Below the pieces are notes generated by a model. The model was given only the letters and a program-made list of their open reading frames with translations. It searched no databases and was not told the DNA's origin. Position numbers and translations under genes: made by a program. Positions 1 to 6,158 of a stretch of 9,460 bases of DNA are shown here, one piece after another. The stretch is taken from contig CAJMSV010000068.1 in NCBI GenBank assembly GCA_905216175.1, positions 1 through 9,460 on the forward strand, given 5' to 3'. This stretch comes from an uncultured bacterium. GTDB lineage: Bacteria > Actinomycetota > Coriobacteriia > Coriobacteriales > Coriobacteriaceae. How positions within the stretch are numbered: the first letter of the stretch is position 1; every line of letters begins with the position of its first letter.

Positions 1-462
1 TCCGGCATGACTCACTCCGCCGCCATGGCCTCCGAGATCCTCATCGGCAAGACCATTCTGGAGGCGCTGAACACCGACCTGGTGTGCGACGCCATCAACA
101 CCGCCATGCGCGAGCTGTTCCTGCAGATCGTCTACGGCCGCACCCAGTCTGCCTTCTCTGAGGGCGGCCTTGCCGTCGGCGCGTCCCTCGAAGATCTTGG
201 CAAGGGTCTGCGCTCTCAGGTCGGTACGATGTTCGCTACCAACGAGAAAGGCCCCCGTTATCTCGAGATGGCTGAGGGTTACTGCACCAAGATGGCGCTC
301 AACGCGCAGGACGAGATCATCGGCTACGAGTTCGTCAACCTCGGCAAGATGATGGACTTCATCAAGAAGGGCGACGACGCCGCCACGGCTCTGGAAAAGG
401 CCAAGGGGCACTATGGTCAGATCGACAACGCCGCCAAGTATATTGACCCCCGGCAGGAATAA
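1..462 (+). CDS. IscU/NifU-like iron-sulfur cluster assembly scaffold protein, 3' part
   Basis: The reading frame is open from base 1 and ends with TAA at 460-462, so the gene begins left of the window and the internal ATG at base 7 is not its start. The first visible residues (SGMTHSAAMASE, then ILIGKTILEAL) resemble the IscU segment that follows the second cluster-ligand cysteine (GCGSAIASSS..ATE..KGK). By that alignment the cysteine would lie in the codon just before the window. The middle is conserved-looking (GASLEDLGKGLRSQVGT, fragment residues 60-76). A GYCTKMAL segment around fragment Cys95 could match the IscU LHCSILA ligand region, with Tyr replacing His; that alignment is tentative. 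Family role: building and handing on Fe-S clusters in the cytoplasm. The stop lies 15 bases before the next start, and the next gene's ribosome site begins directly after it, so the two are almost certainly one operon. A scaffold next to a GGGtGRT gene is, as I recall, a recurrent pairing in anaerobes. Confidence 0.72.
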   Translation, partial: SGMTHSAAMASEILIGKTILEALNTDLVCDAINTAMRELFLQIVYGRTQSAFSEGGLAVGASLEDLGKGLRSQVGTMFATNEKGPRYLEMAEGYCTKMALNAQDEIIGYEFVNLGKMMDFIKKGDDAATALEKAKGHYGQIDNAAKYIDPRQE

Positions 463-477
463 GAGGAGGACGGAAAA

Positions 478-1479
478 ATGGCACTGTTTGAAAGCTACGA
501 AAGAAGAATCGACAAGATCAATGGCGTCCTCGCTCAGTACGGCATCGGCTCCGTGGAGGAGTGCCGGGACATCTGCAAGGCCCGGGGCTTCGCCCCCTAT
601 GAGATCGTCAAGGAAATTCAGCCCATCTGCTTTGAAAACGCCTGCTGGGCATACACCGTGGGCGCGGCCATCGCCCTGAAGTCCGGCGTCAAGACCGCCG
701 CCGAGGCCGCCAAGATGATCGGCGGGGGCCTGCAGTCCTTCTGCATCGACGGCTCCGTCGCCGAGGACCGCAAGGTCGGTCTGGGCCACGGCAACCTGGG
801 CGCTATGCTGCTCTCCGACGACACCGAGTGCTTCGCCTTCCTGGCCGGCCACGAGTCCTTCGCTGCCGCTGAGGGCGCTATCGGCCTGGCTCTGAACGCC
901 AACAAGGCTCGCAAGAAGCCGCTGCGCGTTATCCTCAACGGTCTGGGCAAGGACGCCGCTCAGATCATCGCCCGCATCAACGGCTTCACCTACGTGAAGA
1001 CCCAGTTCGACTACTACACGGGCGAGCTCAAGGTCGTCGAGACCATCCCCTACTCCGATGGTCCCCGCGCTGCCGTTAACTGCTACGGCTCCGACGACGT
1101 CCGCGAGGGCGTTGCCATCATGTGGCACGAGAACGTCGACATCTCGATCACCGGTAACTCCACCAACCCCACGCGTTTCCAGCACCCTGTCGCTGGCACC
1201 TATAAGAAGGAGCGCATCGAGGCTGGCAAGAAGTACTTCTCCGTCGCTTCTGGTGGCGGCACTGGCCGCACCCTGCACCCGGACAACATGGGCGCCGGCC
1301 CTGCCTCTTACGGCATGACCGACACCATGGGCCGTATGCACTCCGACGCCCAGTTCGCCGGTTCTTCCTCCGTGCCTGCGCACGTTGACATGATGGGTCT
1401 CATCGGCATGGGCAACAACCCCATGGTCGGTGCCACCGTCGCTTGCGCTGTCGCCGTCGAGGAGGCCCTCAAGGCCTAA
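478..1479 (+). CDS. GGGtGRT-family protein, function unknown
   Basis: A complete 333-residue protein. The ATG at 478 follows a strong ribosome site (GAGGAGG, 463-469) at 8 bases. The C-terminal 75 residues carry the signature that names the family: GGGTGRT at 259-265, then LHPDN, GPASYGMTDTMGRMHSDAQF, and a Gly/Met-rich tail (GLIGMGNNPMVGATVA). No function is established to my knowledge. It has no signal peptide or membrane segment, so it should be cytoplasmic. It has eight cysteines, at 29, 33, 51, 56, 89, 118, 202 and 323; C29-x3-C33 and C51-x4-C56 could bind a metal or cluster, which is inference. The many short Gly motifs (GGG at 82-84, GLGHGNLG near 101-108, GGGTGRT) suggest nucleotide or cofactor contacts, but no standard fold motif is clear. 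Its place directly behind an Fe-S scaffold gene suggests a role in cluster assembly, storage or repair. Family assignment is confident; function is not. Confidence 0.88.
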   Translation: MALFESYERRIDKINGVLAQYGIGSVEECRDICKARGFAPYEIVKEIQPICFENACWAYTVGAAIALKSGVKTAAEAAKMIGGGLQSFCIDGSVAEDRKVGLGHGNLGAMLLSDDTECFAFLAGHESFAAAEGAIGLALNANKARKKPLRVILNGLGKDAAQIIARINGFTYVKTQFDYYTGELKVVETIPYSDGPRAAVNCYGSDDVREGVAIMWHENVDISITGNSTNPTRFQHPVAGTYKKERIEAGKKYFSVASGGGTGRTLHPDNMGAGPASYGMTDTMGRMHSDAQFAGSSSVPAHVDMMGLIGMGNNPMVGATVACAVAVEEALKA

Positions 1480-1510
1480 TCGCGTCCACGCGATGCTCAT
1501 ATAGTTGAGC
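1479..1510 (+). repeat. Two small hairpins after the GGGtGRT stop codon
   Basis: Starting in the stop codon, ATCGCG (1479-1484) pairs with CGCGAT (1489-1494) around a TCCA loop. GCTCA (1495-1499) then pairs with TGAGC (1506-1510). These sit just before the terminator hairpin and give the transcript a three-hairpin 3' end. They may protect the message from 3' decay; that role is inferred. Confidence 0.5.
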
Positions 1511-1514
1511 TTTG

Positions 1515-1550
1515 GAGCCGCTACCCACCCGGGTAGCGGCTCTTTTTGTT
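1515..1550 (+). terminator. Intrinsic terminator of the scaffold/GGGtGRT operon
   Basis: A perfect 12-bp GC-rich stem: GAGCCGCTACCC (1515-1526) pairs with GGGTAGCGGCTC (1531-1542) around a 4-base loop, followed by TTTTTGTT. It starts 36 bases after the GGGtGRT stop codon. From here to the next gene (1551-1735) I see no convincing promoter or RNA. Confidence 0.92.
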
Positions 1551-1735
1551 TGCGCTGTCGCAGGGTAGCTAATGCCGATATATCAGTTGGGGAGAAATAC
1601 AAGATGTGATGAGATGGAGCGTCAGAGCGTCCATGACGTCCACCTGCCATATTTGCCCTTTACCGATTTGCCGAGTCTTTGCGGCCTCATTGCCGATCAC
1701 CCGTGCGACAATGCGCCGGACGAGAAAGGAATCCG

Positions 1736-3262
1736 ATGGAATCGACTGATGTACTGGTAATTGGATCTGGCATTGCGGGCCTTTGTGCCGCCATCGAAGC
1801 GGCACGCACTGGCGCAACCGTCGCTGTGGCAAGCGCCGGCAAGACCATGAGTGGATCGAGCTTCTTCCCTGGAACCTGGGGCCTAGGGCTTATCGGACCC
1901 GTTAACGAAGACGACGAACAAGACCTCATCGACACCATCCAGACCGTCGGCGGCGGTGTCGCCGACCCCGAGCTTGTCCAGACGTTTGTCCACGGCATTC
2001 CCCAGGCAATTGAATGGCTCGAGCAAGACCTGGGCGTTGAGCTCAAGCGTCCGCAAAACGCTGAGAGCGCTCAGCAAAAGCAGTTTATCCCCTGCTTTGA
2101 CCACAAAACGCGCATGTGGCGCGGCCTCACCCGCAAGCCCCTTGAGGACGCTCTGACAGCCCGGATCGAGTCGCTCGGCATTCGCCTGCTCCCCCGCCAT
2201 GAGCTTATCGACCTTGTTGAGGACACGAAAGGCAGAATCACCGGAACCGTGCTCTACAACCTCACCGAAGATCGAATCGTGCCCTTTGCTACCAAAGCCA
2301 CGATCATCGCAGCCGGTGGCACGGGTGGCCTGTTCGAGCGAAGCCTCACTTCCGCCGACGTGCTCAGCTCATCACAGGCCATCGCACTGGCGCACGGCGC
2401 ATCGCTTACTAATATAGAGTTCATGCAGATGATGCCCGGCTTCATCGAGCCCAAGCGCAACCTTGTCTTTAACGAGAAGACCTGGCGCTACGTACATGTA
2501 GACCAGCCGGTAGATATTGCCGACGACAAGCTGGACGACCTGCTCGAGCAGCGCTCTGGATATGGTCCCTTCACGTCACGCTTGACCTCCCGCGCTATCG
2601 ATCTCGTCATCGATCAGGCAGGTGCCGAAGGCCTGGCACTCCACTACGACTTCCCCCGCGAGGATGTCCCAGAGTTTGTGCAGACCTTTGCCACCTGGCT
2701 GCAAGACGAGCACGGCATCGCCCCGACTGACGAGATGCGCGTTGCGATGTATGCCCACGCCGCTAACGGCGGCATCAAGATCGATAAGACCGCGCACACG
2801 GGCGTTGAGGGCCTCTACGCTTGCGGCGAGGCGACAGGCGGCATGCACGGCGCCGACCGCATTGGTGGCTTGTCAAGCGCCAACGGCATCGTATTCGGAC
2901 GTATCGCGGGCGCTTCGGCACCCCTTGCAGCGCAGAATTACCCTGAGACAGCCCTGAAGGCGGATATCGCCCTCCCCCACTACGGCATTGCCACAACAGA
3001 TGCCGAACGCCTGACACACGGCCTTAGGCACACGATGAGCACCTATTGCATGATCAACAGGACCGAAACAGGCCTATCCGAGGCACTACACGAGCTTGAG
3101 GGCTTGAAGACAGAGGCAACGACCTTGAGCACACAGAAAGCCCAGGACAGCGAAGTCGCAGCCCTCGCCCGCCTGCAATCGCAGATTCAGCTGGCGATGG
3201 AGATGGTCAAAGCCATGCGTAAGCGGACCGAAAGCCTGGGTTCGCACTATCGAGCAGACTAA
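1736..3262 (+). CDS. FAD-dependent oxidoreductase, NadB/FrdA flavoprotein superfamily, substrate unknown
   Basis: A 508-residue protein. The ATG at 1736 is chosen over an upstream in-frame ATG at 1679 because AGAAAGGA (1723-1730) lies 5 bases before it and the FAD fold starts at once. The Rossmann motif GSGIAGLCAA spans 10-19. The second FAD region is AAGGTGGLF (192-200). The C-terminal FAD signature is GLYACGEATGGMHGADRIGG (359-378). Residues expected of the fumarate reductase/aspartate oxidase active site are present: H341 (HAANGGI), R286 (TSRAIDL) and R375 (HGADR). The substrate-binding motif usually read as QFHPT is here QMMPG (231-235), so its His and Thr are lost. The usual TEGxRGEGG loop is not recognisable. 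There is no His for covalent FAD, as in NadB. No signal peptide, heme or FMN domain is visible, so it should be a soluble cytoplasmic enzyme with bound FAD. It stands alone, without nadA or nadC in view, which weakens a simple L-aspartate oxidase call. The C-terminal ~50 residues are helical, charged and possibly coiled. Confidence 0.82.
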   Translation: MESTDVLVIGSGIAGLCAAIEAARTGATVAVASAGKTMSGSSFFPGTWGLGLIGPVNEDDEQDLIDTIQTVGGGVADPELVQTFVHGIPQAIEWLEQDLGVELKRPQNAESAQQKQFIPCFDHKTRMWRGLTRKPLEDALTARIESLGIRLLPRHELIDLVEDTKGRITGTVLYNLTEDRIVPFATKATIIAAGGTGGLFERSLTSADVLSSSQAIALAHGASLTNIEFMQMMPGFIEPKRNLVFNEKTWRYVHVDQPVDIADDKLDDLLEQRSGYGPFTSRLTSRAIDLVIDQAGAEGLALHYDFPREDVPEFVQTFATWLQDEHGIAPTDEMRVAMYAHAANGGIKIDKTAHTGVEGLYACGEATGGMHGADRIGGLSSANGIVFGRIAGASAPLAAQNYPETALKADIALPHYGIATTDAERLTHGLRHTMSTYCMINRTETGLSEALHELEGLKTEATTLSTQKAQDSEVAALARLQSQIQLAMEMVKAMRKRTESLGSHYRAD

Positions 3263-3295
3263 ATCGATTCTCACTTTGAGTTTGATCACAACTTC

Positions 3296-3325
3296 TCAAC
3301 ATGCATCGCGCCCCGTGAGCATAAT
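3296..3325 (+). promoter_or_regulatory. Possible promoter in the gap after the flavoprotein gene
   Basis: TCAACA (3296-3301) and CATAAT (3320-3325) are separated by 18 bases, matching the -35 and -10 consensus at four and five of six positions. A transcript would begin near 3332, at the foot of the hairpin region described next. The -35 is weak, so this is tentative. Confidence 0.25.
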
Positions 3326-3426
3326 TCCCATAAGGAGAGCACGTTTATGGGGCTTTAGCCGTGTTTCCCTAAGGGAATCACGGTGCAGTTTCCCCAACTT
3401 CGCGCCCCGACGGGTTCGACCCCATG
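3326..3426 (+). other. Structured intergenic region, possible leader or small RNA
   Basis: No convincing gene lies between 3263 and 3436. On the + strand CCCATAA (3327-3333) can pair with TTATGGG (3345-3351), enclosing part of an AAGGAG ribosome-like site. The ATG at 3347 within that stem would open only a three-codon reading frame (ATG GGG CTT TAG, 3347-3358). A second hairpin follows: CCGTG.TTCCC (3359-3369) with GGGAA.CACGG (3373-3383), one internal mismatch, loop TAA. ATGGGG (3347-3352) could instead pair with CCCCAT (3420-3425), closing the whole element, so the first stem and this closing stem exclude each other. The 10-mer TCGCGCCCCG occurs twice (3306-3315 and 3400-3409). It could be a small RNA, an attenuator-like leader, or only the 3' end of the flavoprotein transcript. 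I match it to no known RNA family. Confidence 0.3.
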
Positions 3427-3436
3427 CGAGGTCAAC

Positions 3437-3467
3437 AAAAAAGCGACCAGCCTGAGCCAGTCGCTTT
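3437..3467 (-). terminator. Intrinsic terminator of the tRNA operon
   Basis: On the minus strand a 12-bp stem (3456-3467 with 3440-3451) has a TCAG loop and runs into six T's (3437-3442). The two imperfect positions are G-U pairs on the minus strand but C-A mismatches on the plus strand, which shows that the leftward transcript is the one it serves. It lies just past the tRNA-Lys gene. Confidence 0.88.
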
Positions 3468-3476
3468 AACGATCTT

Positions 3477-3552
3477 TGGTGGGCCGTCAGGGGGTCGAAC
3501 CCTGGACCTTGGGATTAAGAGTCCCCTGCTCTACCAACTGAGCTAACGACCC
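3477..3552 (-). tRNA. tRNA-Lys (anticodon CTT)
   Basis: A full 76-base cloverleaf. Acceptor GGGTCGT pairs with ACGGCCC, the D stem is GCTC/GAGC, and the T arm is CAGGG-TTCGACC-CCCTG. The anticodon loop is CTCTTAA with CTT at 3517-3519, reading AAG codons. The CCA end is encoded (3477-3479). The outermost anticodon-stem pair (27-43) is a G-A mismatch; the rest pairs well. It is second in a two-tRNA unit, 22 bases after tRNA-His and just before the terminator. Confidence 0.95.
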
Positions 3553-3574
3553 GATATCAACACGAAGCAAGAAC

Positions 3575-3652
3575 TGGGGTGGGTAAAGGGACTCGAACCC
3601 TCGACCTACGGGACCACAACCCGTCGCTCTAGCCAACTGAGCTACACCCACC
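3575..3652 (-). tRNA. tRNA-His (anticodon GTG)
   Basis: A complete cloverleaf with anticodon stem ACGGG/CCCGT and loop TTGTGGT, giving anticodon GTG. The T arm is GAGGG-TTCGAGT-CCCTT. The histidine-specific extra 5' G (position -1, base 3652 on the plus strand) is encoded and faces discriminator C73. CCA is encoded at 3575-3577. The acceptor stem is GTGGGTG with TACCCAC, with one G-U pair. It is the first gene of the tRNA unit. Confidence 0.96.
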
Positions 3653-3678
3653 GTGTCCTGTGCGCTTCGCGCGCGACT

Positions 3679-3707
3679 ATTATTGCAAGGAACGCCACGC
3701 GATGCAA
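3679..3707 (-). promoter_or_regulatory. Promoter of the tRNA-His/tRNA-Lys unit
   Basis: Read on the minus strand, TTGCAT (3702-3707) and AATAAT (3679-3684) are separated by exactly 17 bases. Initiation would fall near 3672, about 20 bases before tRNA-His. The short leader contains a small GCGC-GAA-GCGC hairpin. Confidence 0.75.
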
Positions 3708-3714
3708 GCCCCAA

Positions 3715-3733
3715 TTTTCAAGAATTTTGAAAA
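3715..3733. repeat. Inverted repeat between the tRNA promoter and the aminotransferase gene
   Basis: TTTTCAA (3715-3721) and TTGAAAA (3727-3733) are perfect inverted copies around GAATT. The site lies just upstream of the tRNA -35 and about 85 bases before the aminotransferase start. It could be an operator, but AT-rich palindromes also arise by chance. I find no clear -10/-35 pair for the aminotransferase. Confidence 0.3.
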
Positions 3734-3817
3734 GAGTTTTTCGAGACCATTTCGAGCAAATCCCACCGGTTTCATAGGAGTAAACTTGCCCCACTGCAAA
3801 TCCTCGAAAGGACCGTC

Positions 3818-4999
3818 ATGAAAGAACTCTCCAACCGCACGGCAAGATTTACCGATTCGGTCATCCGCCGCATGACACGCATCTCCAATAAGTACGGCGC
3901 TATCAATCTCTCGCAGGGCTTCCCTGACTTCGATCCCCCGGCGCAGCTGCTCGATAGCCTCAGCACCATCGCCGCCGATCCCAAGCCGCTCTATCACCAG
4001 TACTCCATCACCTGGGGCTCCCAGGCCATGCGCGAGGCGCTCGCCGCCAAACAGGAGCACTTTATGGGCATGCCGGTGAACCCCAACGAGAATATCGTAG
4101 TCACCTGCGGCTCCACCGAGGCCATGATGGCCGCCATGATGACGGTCACGAACCCCGGCGACAAGGTCGTCATCTTCTCGCCGTTCTACGAGAACTACGG
4201 CGCCGACACGATCCTTTCGGGTGCCGAGCCCATCTACGTGCCGCTCAACCCGCCCACATTCGACTTTGACCGCGAGACACTCGAGGCGGCCTTCCGCGAC
4301 AACGACCCCAAGGCCATCGTCCTGTGCAACCCTTCCAACCCCTGCGGCAAGGTCTTTACGCGCGAGGAACTCACCTTTATCGCCGACCTCTGCAAAAAGT
4401 ACGACGCCTACTGCATTACCGACGAGGTATACGAGCACATCGTCTACGCGCCCCACGAGCACGTCTATATGGCCACGCTGCCCGGCATGTTCGAGCGCAC
4501 CATCAGCTGCAGTTCGCTGTCTAAGACGTACTCCATCACCGGCTGGCGTCTTGGCTACACCATTGCCCCGGCCCAGATCACCGAGCGCATCAAGAAGGTC
4601 CACGACTTCCTCACCGTGGGTGCCGCCGCTCCCCTGCAGGAAGCCGTCGTCACCGCCCTCAACTTCGACGACAGCTATTACGATGAGGTCCTTGACCTCT
4701 ATACCGCCAAACGCGACCTGTTCTGCCAAGGGCTCGATAGTATCGGACTTAAGCACAACGTACCGCAGGGCGCCTACTACGTGATGATGGATATCTCTGA
4801 GTTTGGCTACGACAGCGACCTCGAGTTCTGCGAGGACCTGGCCTCAAAGGTGGGCGTGGGTGCCGTGCCCGGCTCGAGCTTCTTCCGCGAGCCCGTCAAC
4901 CATCTGATTCGTTTCCACTTTGCCAAGCGGGACGAGACGCTTAACGCGGCACTGGAGAACCTCAAGTCGCTACGTGATAAAATCAAGCCGCGCGGGTAA
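3818..4999 (+). CDS. PLP-dependent class I aminotransferase (YbdL/kynurenine aminotransferase-like)
   Basis: A 393-residue, full-length fold-type I enzyme that should transfer an amino group between an amino acid and a 2-oxo acid in the cytoplasm. The ATG at 3818 has GAAAGGA (3806-3812) 5 bases upstream. Visible landmarks: INLSQGFPDFDPP (29-41), the PLP phosphate region CGSTEAMMAA (97-106), N174 in NPSNPCG, D202 and Y205 in TDEVYEH, the Schiff-base lysine K236 in SSLSKTYSITGWRLGY, R244 for the phosphate, and R365 in LIRFHFA for the substrate carboxylate. The SQGFPDFD opening and the TDEVYEH and SKTYSITGWRLGY blocks resemble E. coli YbdL (methionine aminotransferase) and kynurenine/glutamine transaminase K more than classical aspartate aminotransferase. 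Methionine, glutamine or an aromatic amino acid is therefore a likely donor, but the substrate cannot be read from sequence alone. It is a single-gene unit with its own terminator; the neighbours do not indicate a pathway. Confidence 0.93.
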   Translation: MKELSNRTARFTDSVIRRMTRISNKYGAINLSQGFPDFDPPAQLLDSLSTIAADPKPLYHQYSITWGSQAMREALAAKQEHFMGMPVNPNENIVVTCGSTEAMMAAMMTVTNPGDKVVIFSPFYENYGADTILSGAEPIYVPLNPPTFDFDRETLEAAFRDNDPKAIVLCNPSNPCGKVFTREELTFIADLCKKYDAYCITDEVYEHIVYAPHEHVYMATLPGMFERTISCSSLSKTYSITGWRLGYTIAPAQITERIKKVHDFLTVGAAAPLQEAVVTALNFDDSYYDEVLDLYTAKRDLFCQGLDSIGLKHNVPQGAYYVMMDISEFGYDSDLEFCEDLASKVGVGAVPGSSFFREPVNHLIRFHFAKRDETLNAALENLKSLRDKIKPRG

Positions 5000-5025
5000 G
5001 GACGGCCCGGCAACTAAAGCAACCA

Positions 5026-5067
5026 AAGAAGCCCCGCACCGCCCGCCGCGTTGCGAGGCTTCTTTTT
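5026..5067 (+). terminator. Intrinsic terminator of the aminotransferase gene
   Basis: An AAAGAAGCC..GCA arm pairs with TGC..GGCTTCTTT over more than 10 bp, with one C-A mismatch and a GC-rich loop. The right arm ends in a run of T's (5063-5067). It starts 27 bases after the stop codon. Confidence 0.85.
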
Positions 5068-5074
5068 ATAGCGC

Positions 5075-5102
5075 TTTCTTAAATGGTTTAGAGCTCTATA
5101 CT
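5075..5102 (+). promoter_or_regulatory. Probable promoter of the ROK kinase gene
   Basis: A good -10 (TATACT, 5097-5102) lies 36 bases before the start codon, with a weak -35 (TTTCTT, 5075-5080) 16 bases upstream. It sits directly after the preceding terminator, which fits a separate transcription unit. Confidence 0.45.
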
Positions 5103-5138
5103 TTAGTCACGGAGCAACTCGTCCCAGAGAGGAATACT

Positions 5139-6029
5139 ATGGCAGAACAGCAGCTTATCGGAGCGCTCGAGGCCGGCGGCACCAAGATGGTCTGCGCCAC
5201 GGGCTATGCAGACGGTACGGTCCTGGAGCGTGAGCAGATCGCGACCACGACCCCGCAGGAGACCGTTGAGGCCGTCAATGCATGGTTTGCCGACAAGGGC
5301 ATCGCCGCGCTGGGCATCGGCGCCTTTGGACCCACCGCAGTCACCCCTGCCTCGCCCCAATACGGCAAGATCCTGGAGACGCCCAAAACGGCATGGCGCT
5401 ACTTTGACCTGCTGGGCACCATCCAAAACGAGCTCAATATCCCCTGCGGCTACGATACCGACGTCAACGTCGCCTGCCTGGGCGAGGTCACCTTTGGTTG
5501 CGCCCAGGGCCTCACTGACGTTGTGTATCTGACCATCGGCACCGGCGTGGGCGCCGGCGTGCTCTCGGGCGGTAAGCTCGTGCACGGCATGATGCATCCC
5601 GAGGCTGGCCACATCCTGGTCACGCGCGACCCGCGCGACACCATTGGCGAGCACAGCGCCTGCCCCTTCCACGACAACTGCCTAGAGGGCCTCATTGCCG
5701 GCCCCGGCGTTAAAAAGCGCTGGGATGGCAAGAACGCCGGAGACATGGCCGATGACCAGGAGGCCATGGACCTGCTCGCAGGCTATCTGGCACAGGCGCT
5801 CATGACCTACACGCTGTGCTACGCGCCGCAAAAGATCATCATCGGCGGCGGTGTGGCCGACCACACCCCCATCGTGCCGCTCGCACGCAAAAAGTGTGCC
5901 GAGATGCTCAACGGCTATATCGTCACGCCCGAGGTCAACGACATCGATAACTACATCGTCAACAACAGCCTCGAGGGCAAGCAGGGCATCATGGGCTGCC
6001 TGGCCCTGGGCGCACAGGCGCTTCAGTAG
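5139..6029 (+). CDS. ROK-family sugar kinase, fructokinase-like
   Basis: A 296-residue protein that should phosphorylate a hexose with ATP in the cytoplasm. The ATG at 5139 follows AGAGAGGAA (5126-5134); the frame is open further upstream, but that stretch crosses the preceding terminator and the family's N-terminus starts at this Met. The phosphate-binding motif is GALEAGGTKMVCA (8-20); EAGGTK is typical of the fructokinase-like ROK group (B. subtilis YdhR/GmuE), as is IGAFGP (60-65). The catalytic base is D108 in DTDVN. The second phosphate motif is TIGTGVGAG (132-140). The ROK zinc site is visible as H158 (PEAGHI), C175, H178 and C181 (CPFHDNCLEGL). IIIGGGVA (233-240) closes the nucleotide site. 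Fructose is the best guess; mannose or glucose is possible. No transporter or glycosidase is adjacent to show the pathway. Confidence 0.92.
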   Translation: MAEQQLIGALEAGGTKMVCATGYADGTVLEREQIATTTPQETVEAVNAWFADKGIAALGIGAFGPTAVTPASPQYGKILETPKTAWRYFDLLGTIQNELNIPCGYDTDVNVACLGEVTFGCAQGLTDVVYLTIGTGVGAGVLSGGKLVHGMMHPEAGHILVTRDPRDTIGEHSACPFHDNCLEGLIAGPGVKKRWDGKNAGDMADDQEAMDLLAGYLAQALMTYTLCYAPQKIIIGGGVADHTPIVPLARKKCAEMLNGYIVTPEVNDIDNYIVNNSLEGKQGIMGCLALGAQALQ

Positions 6030-6112
6030 CAGACGCACCCACAGGGCGTGGCGCGCTCGGCAAATCCAACCTACGGAACGACGCCACCACGCCTCAAATA
6101 AGCCCTCAAATA

Positions 6113-6158
6113 AAAAAGGCCGCCTAGGACCAAACAATACGTCCTAGGCGGCCTTTTT
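6113..6158. terminator. Bidirectional terminator between the ROK kinase and VanZ genes
   Basis: A perfect 18-bp stem (6113-6130 with 6141-6158) around a 10-base loop has T's at both ends: TTTTT rightward (6154-6158) and six T's leftward (opposite 6112-6117). It can end both converging transcripts. The VanZ stop codon (6144-6146) and its last four codons lie inside the right arm. Just upstream, CCTCAAATAA occurs twice 12 bases apart (6092-6101, 6104-6113). Confidence 0.93.

Noticed and set aside
478..1479. Glycine reductase component C (GrdD) as identity of this gene
   Set aside because: GrdD is a PlsX-like protein with different sequence; the GGGTGRT signature and overall pattern fit the GGGtGRT family instead.
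1569..1832. Short frames on both strands in and around the gap before the flavoprotein gene
   Set aside because: They lack ribosome sites and recognisable features, and they overlap the start of the real gene.
1736..3262. Calling this gene nadB outright
   Set aside because: The FAD signatures fit, but the substrate motif is changed and nadA/nadC are not adjacent, so a specific L-aspartate oxidase name is not supported.
3347..3358. A three-codon peptide gene (ATG GGG CTT TAG)
   Set aside because: It is too short to support as a gene on its own; it is recorded only as part of the structured gap.
3403..3430. A decayed tRNA gene, suggested by GGGTTCGACCCC next to real tRNA genes
   Set aside because: Only three T-stem pairs form, and no acceptor, D or anticodon arm can be fitted around it.
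3487..3714. A 75-codon open frame on the minus strand
   Set aside because: It is the translation of the tRNA-Lys and tRNA-His genes, a common false protein call.
3680..4756. A 358-codon open frame on the minus strand across the aminotransferase and tRNA promoter
   Set aside because: The plus strand encodes a complete aminotransferase with all PLP residues; the antisense frame also runs through the tRNA promoter.
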